From Flavobacteriales bacterium (GTDB lineage Bacteria > Bacteroidota > Bacteroidia > Flavobacteriales > Schleiferiaceae), in NCBI GenBank assembly GCA_017795025.1, contig CP051243.1, forward strand, positions 930,001 through 994,000: a DNA stretch of 64,000 bases. The letters are read 5' to 3'. Both the position numbers and the translations under genes were made by a program. Under the pieces are notes generated by a model. The model was given only the letters and a program-made list of their open reading frames with translations. It made no database searches and was not told where the DNA came from. Shown here in pieces: positions 45,838 to 54,144 of this stretch. Every line of letters starts with the position of its first letter. Position 1 is the first letter of the stretch.

Positions 45838-47187
45838 TTGTTTGCTGTTGTAGATATTGAAACCACTGGATCTTATGCCCGAGGAAATGGCATGACCGAA
45901 ATCGCGATTTTTATTACCGATGGTCAAAAGATTACCCAGCAATACAGCACGCTCTTAAACCCCCAGCAGCCAATACCTTATCACATCCAAAGGCTTACCG
46001 GTATAAATGATAATATGGTGGCAGATGCCCCCAGCTTTGCCGAAAAAGCGGAGGAAATCAGAAGTATTTTGGGAGATCACATTTTTGTGGCGCACAATGT
46101 GAATTTTGATTTAGGCTTTGTTCAAGCGGCCTTTAAGGAGATAGGGGTGGAGTATCGACCGCGACGCTTGTGTACGGTGCGCTATGCCCGCCGGGTAATG
46201 CCTGGTCTAAAATCCTATAGCTTGGCCAATTTATGCAAGCACTTTAATTATAAGAACGAACAAGCACACCGGGCAGCAGCTGACACTGAGGTGACCAGTA
46301 AAATTTTAATTCAGCTGCTTAAGCAAGATCTCGAGGGCCAATGGCAGAATATGATTAAGCAAAACAAGGGAGAGCTTAATTTACCGGCCAATTTACCCGC
46401 TAAAGAGTTTCATGATTTACCGATGGCCGCCGGGGTTTATTACTTCTACAATGATAAAGGGGAAATCATGTACATCGGCAAGGCTTCGAAGCTGAAGTCG
46501 CGGGTGGCTAGTCATTTTAGTGCCGATAAAACAACTGCTCGCAGCGCGGGCTTTAAACGCGAGATCTGCCATATTCACTATGAACTTTGCGGAAACATCC
46601 TAATAGCTGGATTACTCGAGGATCACGAAATACGCCGCTATTGGCCGCCTTACAACCGGGCACAAAAGAATCCCAAATTGCGTTTTGGGGTATTCGCTTA
46701 CCGGAATCAGCAAAATGATTGGTGCTTAGGAATCAATAGAATAGGGGGGCAACAGGCCTTTTTAGCCAAGTTTCACAGTCTCGAAAAAGCTAGAACTTGG
46801 CTTGCGCAAGAAGTGGAAAAGGGAGACTTAAATCCTGCCTTATGCGGTTTCCCCAAATCTGGTGAAGTGGCCAGTGAAGCACATAACCAAGCGGTACAAG
46901 AATTAATGCAGGAGCTAAAGCGCAGTAATAAAGCCGAAATTTGGCTGGGTGCCGGAAGAAGTCCGGAGGAGCGTGGCTTTGTTTATTTTAATCGGGAAGG
47001 CTTTCAAGGAATTGGCTTTATTCCTAAAGATCAGCAGGTGATAGGAGCCGAGGACTTAGAACCTTATCTAAAGCCATTATCCAAAAGTGCCAGTACCGAT
47101 GGTATTTTGAAAGACGGGCGAAAACGCTTACGCCTAGAGCTTATAGAGCTTGCTTCAGAAATTCCAGTGAGTGGTCGACTTTTTTAA
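45838..47187 (+). CDS. Exonuclease/GIY-YIG endonuclease fusion protein
   Basis: 449 residues. Start is TTG at 45838, the only start codon after an in-frame stop, giving MFAVVDIETTG. Domain 1 (1-165): DnaQ-type 3'-5' exonuclease with DIETTG (Exo I), HNVNFDLGF (about 82-90, Exo II) and HRAAADTEVT (Exo III). Domain 2 (about 195-285): GIY-YIG nuclease with GVYYFYNDKGEIMYIGKASKLKSRVASHF (quoted in part). The last 160 residues are unassigned. Such fusions are annotated as DNA polymerase III epsilon or Cho-like nicking proteins, but the pairing with GIY-YIG points to DNA repair rather than replication. TATCTTTG at 45794-45801 could be the -7 box. Confidence 0.9.
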   Translation: MFAVVDIETTGSYARGNGMTEIAIFITDGQKITQQYSTLLNPQQPIPYHIQRLTGINDNMVADAPSFAEKAEEIRSILGDHIFVAHNVNFDLGFVQAAFKEIGVEYRPRRLCTVRYARRVMPGLKSYSLANLCKHFNYKNEQAHRAAADTEVTSKILIQLLKQDLEGQWQNMIKQNKGELNLPANLPAKEFHDLPMAAGVYYFYNDKGEIMYIGKASKLKSRVASHFSADKTTARSAGFKREICHIHYELCGNILIAGLLEDHEIRRYWPPYNRAQKNPKLRFGVFAYRNQQNDWCLGINRIGGQQAFLAKFHSLEKARTWLAQEVEKGDLNPALCGFPKSGEVASEAHNQAVQELMQELKRSNKAEIWLGAGRSPEERGFVYFNREGFQGIGFIPKDQQVIGAEDLEPYLKPLSKSASTDGILKDGRKRLRLELIELASEIPVSGRLF

Positions 47188-47998
47188 GACTGGCCTCGGG
47201 TAAGCATTCTTCTTCCCAAGGGTGTTTTCTTCCAAAGGTATGTCCGGTATCGGGAATGATGGCCACTTTAGCCTCTGGATTCCAAGACTTTAAATCGTAA
47301 GCCTCCTTAATAAAAACCGCTTCATCTTCTTCGCCGTGAATAATCAGCCAATCTTGTTGGATGCCGCGTGCAGCGGTTTCCAAGTCAAGGGCCTCACGGT
47401 TCGCTTTAAACTCTTCGTATAGGCTGTAGCCGATGGGCAGATCTTGCTTTGTTCGGCCATTTTTTCGACTGAAATAACCTTTATCGCGCCAAGCTTTAAT
47501 TTCATCTGCATCCAGCGAGCGCCAAGGCGTTTGAGCATGGGAGGTGGAAGCCCAGGTAATTAGCGCTTTTACATCAGGATGGTTCTTACTGAACAAAATG
47601 GCATCAGCGCCTCCGCGACTATGACCGATTAAAGCTATTCTTTGAAGATCGATTTTTAACTCGGGATGTGGCGAATGAATAAAATGAAGAATCCGCTCTA
47701 AATCAAACTGCCGCTTGAGATAAGTGTCGTTTTGATAGGCCTCCAAATCATAAAACTCGGTTGGACGGGCAGGGGTAGTGCCATTATGCGAGAAGTTAAA
47801 TTTGAGAAAGGCATATCCCGCCTCAGCGAATTTTTGGGCAATTAAGTTCATGCCTCCCCAATCTTTAAAGCCATTAATGCCATGAGCGTAGATCACCACC
47901 GGCAAGGCTTTTTTAGCTTCGGCCGGAAAATGGATATCTACCGCCATGGGAATCGAATTGGAACCACTAACGATGTATTCTAAATGCTTTATCTCCAC
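47141..47998 (-). CDS. Alpha/beta hydrolase (dienelactone-hydrolase-like)
   Basis: 285 residues from a GTG at 47998; a longer reading frame upstream runs through a terminator hairpin and is rejected. Hydrolase marks: PVVIYAHGINGFKDWGG (oxyanion region, about 37-53), IALIGHSRGGADAILFSK (nucleophile Ser, about 140-157), and DTGHTFGRKHPWEEE near the end (His). No signal peptide. The family includes cytosolic dienelactone hydrolase-like and acyl-peptide hydrolase-like enzymes. The 3' end overlaps the 3' end of the convergent exonuclease gene by 47 bp, so the two C-termini are coded antisense to one another. Confidence 0.85.
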   Translation of the reverse strand: MEIKHLEYIVSGSNSIPMAVDIHFPAEAKKALPVVIYAHGINGFKDWGGMNLIAQKFAEAGYAFLKFNFSHNGTTPARPTEFYDLEAYQNDTYLKRQFDLERILHFIHSPHPELKIDLQRIALIGHSRGGADAILFSKNHPDVKALITWASTSHAQTPWRSLDADEIKAWRDKGYFSRKNGRTKQDLPIGYSLYEEFKANREALDLETAARGIQQDWLIIHGEEDEAVFIKEAYDLKSWNPEAKVAIIPDTGHTFGRKHPWEEECLPEASLKKVDHSLEFLKQAL

Positions 47999-48013
47999 GT
48001 GTAATTGGGTTTT

Positions 48014-48090
48014 AAAAAAAAATCCTGACGATCGGCGGACTTTCCACCGAAGGTCAGGACTTTCAGCTGTTTGCAAGCGGTGAGCTGAAA
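48014..48090 (-). terminator. Double-hairpin terminator after the DUF2911 gene
   Basis: Two inverted repeats follow the DUF2911 stop on the minus strand: TTTCAGCT/AGCTGAAA (48061-48068, 48083-48090), then TCCTGAC/GTCAGGA (48023-48029, 48053-48059) that ends in an A run (48014-48022), a T tail on the minus strand. Confidence 0.8.
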
Positions 48091-48091
48091 T

Positions 48092-48952
48092 TTATTTATT
48101 GGTACTCCAAGATTCAATCATTCCCTCTACCAAACCGGTATATTGGAATTCTTGATCATTAGCTTCGGCTTCAGCAATACCCATTTCCATAGCTTCCTTG
48201 GCCGTTTTAATAGCTTCTTTGGCCATTCCTGAGTTGTACATCACTTCTGCTTTAACCAGCACACTATACCAAGATTTAGGGTTCAATTCCAAAGAAGTAT
48301 TAATAAACTTCATGGCCTTTTCTTGATCAATGTCGTTACGAGAATAGTAGGTTGCCGCATTGCGGTTTACGCGCCATAGGTCTTCCTTATCCGAATTTCT
48401 GAGCGCCATTTCAATATTGGCAACCGCTTGATTTTGGATATCCACTTCAATGGGAATAGCGATTTGCATATTAGACCAAGCAATCACCATTTCTGCTTTA
48501 GCACCCATAATGTTTTGGAAATCAATCGTGAAGGTTTCTAAGCTCTCAATTTTGCTCGCTTCAACTTCCATGCGAAGTACATCCATTTCCTCATCATAAC
48601 CATCGGTACCCCAAAGCTCGGTGTTCTTGTTAAGGATAAAGATCCAGGCCTCTTCACTAGGGATAGTGAAAATACTGTAGGTACCGGCTTCCACTTTAGT
48701 TTCGCCAATCACGGCATCAGTACTTAAAGTTAGTGCAGTGGCCTTATTGGCGCCTGTTCTCCATAGTTCATTAAAAGGAACTAGGCTGCCGAAAATCTCC
48801 CGACCTTTCATGCCCGGACGCGAATAGTCTACCGTGAAATCGGTTAAACCTACCCGCTGGGTTAATTTTGCGCTTGGACTTGGTTGTGGAAGTTCTTGGG
48901 CATTTAATCCCATGCTTCCCAAAAGAAATAGTGCTGCTAATAGTTTTTTCAT
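48092..48952 (-). CDS. DUF2911 domain secreted protein
   Basis: 286 residues from ATG 48952; a TTG codon upstream is not needed. Signal peptide MKKLLAALFLLGSMGLNAQ. The DUF2911 core reads GLTDFTVDYSRPGMKGREIFG (about 35-55), FNELWRTGANKATAL, GETKVEAGTYSIFTIPS and VIAWSNMQIAIPIEVD (about 156-171). The C-terminus is helical with a TPR-like segment (FINTSLELNPKSWYSVLVKA, quoted in part). The fold is a periplasmic beta-sandwich of unknown role, frequent in Bacteroidota. A double-hairpin terminator follows. Confidence 0.9.
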   Translation of the reverse strand: MKKLLAALFLLGSMGLNAQELPQPSPSAKLTQRVGLTDFTVDYSRPGMKGREIFGSLVPFNELWRTGANKATALTLSTDAVIGETKVEAGTYSIFTIPSEEAWIFILNKNTELWGTDGYDEEMDVLRMEVEASKIESLETFTIDFQNIMGAKAEMVIAWSNMQIAIPIEVDIQNQAVANIEMALRNSDKEDLWRVNRNAATYYSRNDIDQEKAMKFINTSLELNPKSWYSVLVKAEVMYNSGMAKEAIKTAKEAMEMGIAEAEANDQEFQYTGLVEGMIESWSTNK

Positions 48953-48997
48953 GTGCTGCTTAATTTTAGAGTTCAAACATAGAAAATCTGATTCGGT

Positions 48998-49702
48998 TTA
49001 AGCCAAATCGAAATTTCCCGATTTATAAACATAGGATTGCAGTTTTAAAGAAGATAAAGCCTCTTTAAACTGTGCGTATTCGGATTGCCCGCCAATAAAC
49101 TCTTGAACCACATCTGTGTAATTCCCCATTAAGCCTAAGAGCAACTCGCAAATTTCACGCACGGCATGTTCGTTTCCCTGACTAGCAGTGATGTAATCGG
49201 CCATATCAGAGCCAGCCACTAATCCTAAGAATAGGGGATTGGCCAATCGACCTACACAAAAACGCATGCTTACCTTTTGCGCCACCGCTAAATCCAAAAC
49301 ATCATCATATACATAGCATACTTCCTCGGCCTTTAAGCCCGATTCTTTTAGGAAGTGCTCTAATGCTTGGCCCTTGCGAATAGCACCTTGGTAAACTACC
49401 TGCGCTTGCTGACTTTCCATTAAACTTAGCGCCACGGGGTTATGAGCGCCGGTAATGACTCCCAACTGTGGGATGGTACCATAGCGCTTATAATGACCAT
49501 ATCGCAACATTCGCAATCCGGCCGAATCGACCTCACTAAAACCGCTCCCTTCCTTACCATGCTTAGCTCCATCATTAAAAACACCATCCCAATCAAACAA
49601 ATAGGCCTTAATGTTGGCCAATTTTTTTTGGAGATCAAAGCCGCTTGTTAAGAATTGTCCGCCTATATCCGTAAAGTGGTCTTCCAGTTCAATAAGTTCC
49701 AT
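48998..49702 (-). CDS. KdsC-like HAD phosphatase
   Basis: 234 residues from ATG 49702. HAD motif I AYLFDWDGVFNDG (about 34-46), motif II-like LGVITGAHNP (about 82-91), motif III-like IRKGQALEHFL and motif IV CYVYDDVLDLAV (about 129-140), with the KdsC-type GNEHAVREICELLL tail (about 178-191). Nucleophile Asp and the acid Asp are both present. KdsC removes phosphate from KDO-8-P in LPS synthesis; the sequence differs from standard KdsC, with an extra N-terminal stretch of about 30 residues and a longer C-terminus, so the substrate is not certain. LPS genes are not adjacent, but an LpxH-like gene is divergent. Confidence 0.75.
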   Translation of the reverse strand: MELIELEDHFTDIGGQFLTSGFDLQKKLANIKAYLFDWDGVFNDGAKHGKEGSGFSEVDSAGLRMLRYGHYKRYGTIPQLGVITGAHNPVALSLMESQQAQVVYQGAIRKGQALEHFLKESGLKAEEVCYVYDDVLDLAVAQKVSMRFCVGRLANPLFLGLVAGSDMADYITASQGNEHAVREICELLLGLMGNYTDVVQEFIGGQSEYAQFKEALSSLKLQSYVYKSGNFDLA

Positions 49703-49851
49703 CACATTGTATTTATCCTACGAAGTTACCGAATGCCAAGGGGAAGCTTAAGGAAATGAACAATTGTCTTTTAAAAAGATAAACTGATTTAACCTCGGAG
49801 TAATTCACACTTCACATCTACTATCATTATTTGCCGCAAATACAGCGTATT

Positions 49852-50697
49852 ATGGCTAAACGAAAGCTTAAAGTTGCGGTAATCTCCGATGTCCATTTGG
49901 GCACCTATGGCTGCCGGGCAAAGGAACTTTATCAGTATTTAAAGTCCATCCAACCTGAGACCTTAATCTTGAACGGTGACATTATTGATATCTGGCAGTT
50001 CCGTAAGAGCTATTTCCCGAAAGCGCATTTAAAGGTGCTCAAGCAAATTATAGCGATGGCTTCTAAAGGGGTAAAGGTGTACTATTTAACTGGAAATCAT
50101 GATGAGGCCTTACGCCGCTTCAGCGATTTCACCCTAGGTAATATTTGTTTGGCGGATAAGCTCGTTTTACATCTGCCGGAAGGCAAGGCCTGGTTTTTCC
50201 ACGGGGATATATTCGATGCCTCTATTCAAAGTGCCAAGTGGTTAGCGAAATTAGGAGGCTGGGGTTACGACCTTTTAATTATGATCAATAGTCTCCTAAA
50301 TTGGGGATTAGAGAAAATGGGTCGTGAACGGTACAGTTTATCCAAGAAAATTAAGAACAGCGTTAAAAAAGCCGTGACTTATATCCAGAGTTTTGAGAAT
50401 ACCGCTGCGGAGCTAGCGATTGATCAGAATTATAAATTTGTGGTTTGCGGACATATTCACCAACCTCAAATGCGCGAAGTCCGTTCCACAAAGGGCAGCT
50501 GTGTTTATTTGAATTCGGGAGATTGGATTGAAAATCTATCGGCTTTGGAGTATCACGAAAACCAGGGTTGGAAATTGTACCAATACGAACTGGATGTTCC
50601 CCAAGAAGAAAAGGATGAAGTGGATGAATTGAACGATTTGGATTTAAATCGAATTATTGAAAAAGTAACCTTTAATGACTCAGAACTGGCCTCCTAA
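49852..50697 (+). CDS. LpxH-like UDP-2,3-diacylglucosamine diphosphatase
   Basis: 281 residues from ATG 49852; the frame opens a little earlier with TTG but ATG gives the family N-terminus. Calcineurin-type metallophosphoesterase motifs: SDVHLG (about 12-17), NGDIIDIW (about 42-49), TGNHDEALR (about 80-88), FHGDIFD and CGHIHQPQ (about 199-206). It fits the LpxH-like enzymes of lipid A synthesis in Bacteroidota. It overlaps the following glycosyltransferase gene by 23 bp, so the pair may work on the same glycolipid. Confidence 0.85.
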   Translation: MAKRKLKVAVISDVHLGTYGCRAKELYQYLKSIQPETLILNGDIIDIWQFRKSYFPKAHLKVLKQIIAMASKGVKVYYLTGNHDEALRRFSDFTLGNICLADKLVLHLPEGKAWFFHGDIFDASIQSAKWLAKLGGWGYDLLIMINSLLNWGLEKMGRERYSLSKKIKNSVKKAVTYIQSFENTAAELAIDQNYKFVVCGHIHQPQMREVRSTKGSCVYLNSGDWIENLSALEYHENQGWKLYQYELDVPQEEKDEVDELNDLDLNRIIEKVTFNDSELAS

Positions 50698-51700
50698 GCC
50701 ACGCATACTATACGCCTTTCAAGGGACTGGAAATGGCCATGCCTCGCGAGCCACAGAGCTTATTCCTATCTTAAAAAAGCATGCTGATATTGATGTCTTA
50801 TGCAGCGGCGCTAATCGGCAGTTGGACCTAAACTTTACGATTGACTTTCAATATGAAGGTCTGAGCTTTTACTACAATAGTTCCGGAGGCTTGGACTACC
50901 TCAAAAGCATGCGGAAAGCGAAGTTTGCCAATTTCTATCGGGAGGTAAAAAGCCTCGACCTAAAAGCTTATGATTTAGTTCTTAATGACTTTGAACCCGT
51001 TTCTGCCTATGCCGCTAAAAGGCAGGATGTTCCTTGTTTAGGTCTGAGTCATCAAGCCTCCTTTTTAAGTGCGAAAAGCCCTCGTCCCAGTAAAAGACAG
51101 ACCTTTCCCGAATGGGTGTTTAGGCATTACGCTCCAGTGAAAAAAGCGATTGGTTTTCATTTTAAAAGCTATGATGATTTTATTGAGCCCCCGGTAATTC
51201 GGGAAGAAATAAAAATGCTTGAACGCAGTAAGAACGGTAAGTATGTGGTGTATTTACCCGCTTACAGTGAAGCCTATTTAAAACAAAGCCTGGCCCGCAT
51301 AAGCAATAAAAATTGGTTGGTGTTTAGCAAGGAGTGTGAAAAGCCTTACCAATTTAGAAATGTAAGTTTCCGACCCATAAGCTCTAAATCATTTTTAGAG
51401 CAATTGGCGGCTTGTGAAGGCTTGCTCTGCTCTGCAGGTTTCGAAGCACCTGCGGAAGCCCTGTATTTAAAGAAAAAGCTCTTTGTAATCCCCATCAAAG
51501 GTCAGTACGAGCAGGAATGCAATGCCGCAGCCCTAAGGGAAATGGGAGTGGGGTCCTGCACCGAACTCAATCAGAAAGGCTTAAAACTCCTAGAAGATTG
51601 GGCTTACAACGAAAAAGAAGAAATAGAAGCTTTAAAGGTAGCTGATCCTCAAGGCTTAATCCCAGCCATTTTAGGTGAATACCTTTCTGTAAAATCCTGA
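50675..51700 (+). CDS. Glycosyltransferase (GT28/MurG-like)
   Basis: 341 residues, no signal peptide. N-terminal donor-domain loop ILYAFQGTGNGHASRATELI (about 10-30, GxGxGH motif of GT-B enzymes) and a C-terminal UDP-sugar domain with LCSAGFEAPAEALYLKKKLFVIPIKGQYEQECNA (about 252-286, quoted in part). This layout matches the GT28/MJ1255-like 'glycosyl transferase family' of UDP-GlcNAc or related sugars on lipids. It overlaps the LpxH-like gene by 23 bp and its leader hairpin region (51706) follows. Acceptor unknown. Confidence 0.82.
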   Translation: MTQNWPPKPRILYAFQGTGNGHASRATELIPILKKHADIDVLCSGANRQLDLNFTIDFQYEGLSFYYNSSGGLDYLKSMRKAKFANFYREVKSLDLKAYDLVLNDFEPVSAYAAKRQDVPCLGLSHQASFLSAKSPRPSKRQTFPEWVFRHYAPVKKAIGFHFKSYDDFIEPPVIREEIKMLERSKNGKYVVYLPAYSEAYLKQSLARISNKNWLVFSKECEKPYQFRNVSFRPISSKSFLEQLAACEGLLCSAGFEAPAEALYLKKKLFVIPIKGQYEQECNAAALREMGVGSCTELNQKGLKLLEDWAYNEKEEIEALKVADPQGLIPAILGEYLSVKS

Positions 51701-51705
51701 TTAAA

Positions 51706-51733
51706 GGTTTAGGAGCGTACTATTTCCTAAACC
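51706..51733 (+). terminator. Hairpin between the glycosyltransferase gene and bamD
   Basis: A perfect 9-bp inverted repeat, GGTTTAGGA (51706-51714) and TCCTAAACC (51725-51733), with a 10-base loop, right after the glycosyltransferase stop. There is no T run behind it, so it may be a weak or factor-dependent terminator or an operator near the bamD promoter. Confidence 0.45.
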
Positions 51734-51756
51734 ATGCGTTATTCTTTAGGAATTTG

Positions 51757-51764
51757 TACTTTTG
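51757..51764 (+). promoter_or_regulatory. Putative -7 promoter element of bamD
   Basis: TACTTTTG matches TAnnTTTG exactly and ends 11 bp before the bamD ATG (51776). No clear TTG lies at the usual -33 distance, so the call is moderate. A transcript from here would have a leader of only a few bases. Confidence 0.5.
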
Positions 51765-51775
51765 CCAGCTGATTT

Positions 51776-52585
51776 ATGAAGAAGAATTTCCCAATCTTAT
51801 TCAGTTTAGTCCTAATGCTATTCGTGAGCTCTTGCAACGAATACCAGAAGGTATTGAAAAGCCCTAATGTTGACTTCAAATACGAGAAGGCGGTTGAGTA
51901 CTTCAACGAAGGGGAATACGACAAGGCTTATCCCTTATTTGATGAGCTTCTAATCCTTTATCGCGGATCGGAGAAAGCGGCTGATGTGTATTACTATTAT
52001 GCCATGTGCAGCTTCGAGATGGGGGACTTTATTCTTGGTGCTTATCACTTCAAGAATTTCGCGAAAACCTTCCCCAATCACCCCAAAACAGAAATGGCCT
52101 ATTACATGGTAGGCTATTGTCATTATCTCGAGTCGCCCTCATACAGCTTAGACCAAGACTACACCTTTAAGGCGATTAATGATTTACAGTTGTTTGCCAA
52201 TCTCTACCCACGTAGCGATATGCTTTTGAGCACCAACGAATTAATTGAGGAGCTCCGGGCCAAATTAGAGCGAAAGTCATTTGAAAGAGCCATGCAGTAT
52301 TTCAATATGGAATACTATCAATCAGCGGTAGTAAGCTTCAATAATGTTATTGATGACTATCCCGATACCGAATTCAGGGAAGAGGCCTTATTTCATAAAT
52401 GCATTGCGGCGTTCCGTTTAGCCGAAAATAGCATCAGCGAAAAGCAATTACAGCGCTACATTGAAAGTAGAACCGCCTATTTGGAGTTCAAAGAATACTT
52501 TCCCGAAAGCGATTACCTAAAAACTTTAGATCGAATGTTCAGCAACATCGATCAAACTATTAATGATCTTAAACCACAATCCTAA
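51776..52585 (+). CDS. bamD: Outer-membrane assembly lipoprotein BamD
   Basis: 269 residues. Lipoprotein signal ending VSSC (Cys21). Then five TPR-like repeats: YEKAVEYFNEGEYDKAYPLFDELLILYRGS (about 38-67, quoted in part), VYYYYAMCSFEMGDFILGAYHF, AYYMVGYCHY, and FERAMQYFNMEYYQSAVVSFNNVIDDYPDTEF. BamD joins BamA in the outer-membrane beta-barrel assembly complex. It heads the conserved Bacteroidota run bamD-rpoZ-coaBC-DUF4835-recN. Confidence 0.95.
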   Translation: MKKNFPILFSLVLMLFVSSCNEYQKVLKSPNVDFKYEKAVEYFNEGEYDKAYPLFDELLILYRGSEKAADVYYYYAMCSFEMGDFILGAYHFKNFAKTFPNHPKTEMAYYMVGYCHYLESPSYSLDQDYTFKAINDLQLFANLYPRSDMLLSTNELIEELRAKLERKSFERAMQYFNMEYYQSAVVSFNNVIDDYPDTEFREEALFHKCIAAFRLAENSISEKQLQRYIESRTAYLEFKEYFPESDYLKTLDRMFSNIDQTINDLKPQS

Positions 52586-52596
52586 TACTACATCCT

Positions 52597-52929
52597 ATGG
52601 ATTTTAAGAAAGTAGACGCCCCACGCAACACCATCACCCGCGATCATAACGATATTGATCAACCAACGGGCAATATCTACGAAGCAGTATCCATCTTATC
52701 GAAGCGCGCTGATCAGATTGCTGAGGATATGAAAGTGGAGCTTCATGAAAAACTGAATGAGTTTGCGACACACAACGAGTCTTTAGAAGAGATTTTCGAG
52801 AACAAGGAGCAAATTGAAGTTTCTCGTTTTTACGAAAGCTTACCTAAGCCTCATCATATTGCTGCGACGGAGTGGAAAAACGACGAAGTATATTTCCGTC
52901 GTCCAAGCGAAGAGCAAAAAGAAGACTAA
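52597..52929 (+). CDS. rpoZ: RNA polymerase omega subunit (Bacteroidota form)
   Basis: 110 residues, the long omega type of Bacteroidota: an N-terminal extension (MDFKKVDAPRNTITRDH) and then the core GNIYEAVSILSKRADQIAEDMKVELHEKL (about 27-55), the Rpb6/omega fold that wraps the beta-prime C-terminus. It promotes RNA polymerase assembly. It lies 11 bp after bamD and 3 bp before coaBC. Confidence 0.9.
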   Translation: MDFKKVDAPRNTITRDHNDIDQPTGNIYEAVSILSKRADQIAEDMKVELHEKLNEFATHNESLEEIFENKEQIEVSRFYESLPKPHHIAATEWKNDEVYFRRPSEEQKED

Positions 52930-52932
52930 AAA

Positions 52933-54144
52933 ATGTTTAGCGGAAAAAAGGTACTACTGGGGGTAACCGGTGGTATTGCCGCATATAAAACTACGTACCT
53001 CGTGCGTCTGCTCATTAAGGCAGGTGCCGAGGTACGCGTGGTTTTAAGCCCTGCTGCTCGAGATTTTGTAAGTCCTTTAAGTTTAGCTACTCTCAGCAAA
53101 AACCCAGTGTATTGGGAGTATTACGATAAGGACAGCGAGAATGGACTTTGGCACAACCACGTGGAATTAGGCCTGTGGGCCGATTTGATGATTTTAGCGC
53201 CGCTCACGGCAAACAGCATGGCTAAAATCGCCCATGGGCAATCGGATAACTTTTTAATGGCGGTCTATCTTTCAGCCAAATGCCCCGTTTTCTTTGCTCC
53301 GGCTATGGATTTGGATATGTACAAGCATCCGGCCACCAAAGCCAATATGGAAAGCTTACAGTCCTTTGGACATTATTTAATTCCGGCCGAAAGTGGCGAG
53401 TTAGCTAGTGGCTTAGAAGGGAAGGGGCGTATGGCAGAGCCCGAGACCATTATGGCGAAGATTGAGGCTCAATTGAAGGAGAACGCTCCTTTAAATGGAA
53501 AGCGCATCCTCATAAATGCTGGCCCCACCTACGAACCTATCGACCCGGTGCGCTTTATTGGTAACCGTTCTTCAGGTAAAATGGGCATGGCTTTGGCCGA
53601 AGCGGCCGCCAATTACGGAGCCAGCGTGCACTTAGTTTTGGGGCCCTCGGCTCTAGATACGCAAAACCCCAACATTAAGGTTGAAAGAGTAGAAACCACT
53701 CGAGAAATGTTTGAAGCGAGCCGAGCCGCCTTCGAACATGCCGATTGGGCGATATTAAGCGCAGCCGTATCAGATTATCGGCCTAAGGAAACCGCGAATC
53801 AAAAGATAAAGAAGAGTGGTAGTTCCTTAAGTTTGGACCTGGTAGAAAATCCAGACATCCTTAAGCATTTAGGAGGGATGAAAACCGAGGAACAGGTAGT
53901 AGTTGGCTTCGCCCTAGAAACTGAAAATGCGGAGGCGAATGCCTTAAAAAAGCTTGATACCAAAAATTGCGATTGGATCGTTTTGAACCAGGCCGATGAC
54001 AGTGCCAGGGGATTTGGACACGATACCAATGAAGTACTACTGATTAAGCGCAGTGGTGAAAAAGAAAAACTAGAACTTAAACCGAAGAAGCAATTAGCTT
54101 ATGAAATATTGGATCGCTTGCTTAAGCATCATTCTGCTAAGTAA
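52933..54144 (+). CDS. coaBC: Bifunctional phosphopantothenoylcysteine decarboxylase / synthase CoaBC
   Basis: 403 residues. CoaC part: VLLGVTGGIAAYKTTYLVRLL (FMN-binding, about 7-27), NHVELGLWADLMILAPLTANSMAKIAHG (about 75-102, quoted in part), PAMDLDMYKHPAT (about 126-138). CoaB part: ILINAGPTYEPIDPVRFIGNRSSGKMG (about 195-221, quoted in part), AVSDYRP and KIKKSG. It converts 4-phosphopantothenate and cysteine to 4'-phosphopantetheine, the CoA pathway. Its 3' end overlaps the DUF4835 gene by 44 bp in another frame. Confidence 0.96.
   Translation: MFSGKKVLLGVTGGIAAYKTTYLVRLLIKAGAEVRVVLSPAARDFVSPLSLATLSKNPVYWEYYDKDSENGLWHNHVELGLWADLMILAPLTANSMAKIAHGQSDNFLMAVYLSAKCPVFFAPAMDLDMYKHPATKANMESLQSFGHYLIPAESGELASGLEGKGRMAEPETIMAKIEAQLKENAPLNGKRILINAGPTYEPIDPVRFIGNRSSGKMGMALAEAAANYGASVHLVLGPSALDTQNPNIKVERVETTREMFEASRAAFEHADWAILSAAVSDYRPKETANQKIKKSGSSLSLDLVENPDILKHLGGMKTEEQVVVGFALETENAEANALKKLDTKNCDWIVLNQADDSARGFGHDTNEVLLIKRSGEKEKLELKPKKQLAYEILDRLLKHHSAK

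Noticed and set aside
48001-48076. Upstream extension of the alpha/beta hydrolase frame
   Set aside because: It runs through the terminator of the DUF2911 gene; the GTG at 47998 fits the family N-terminus better.
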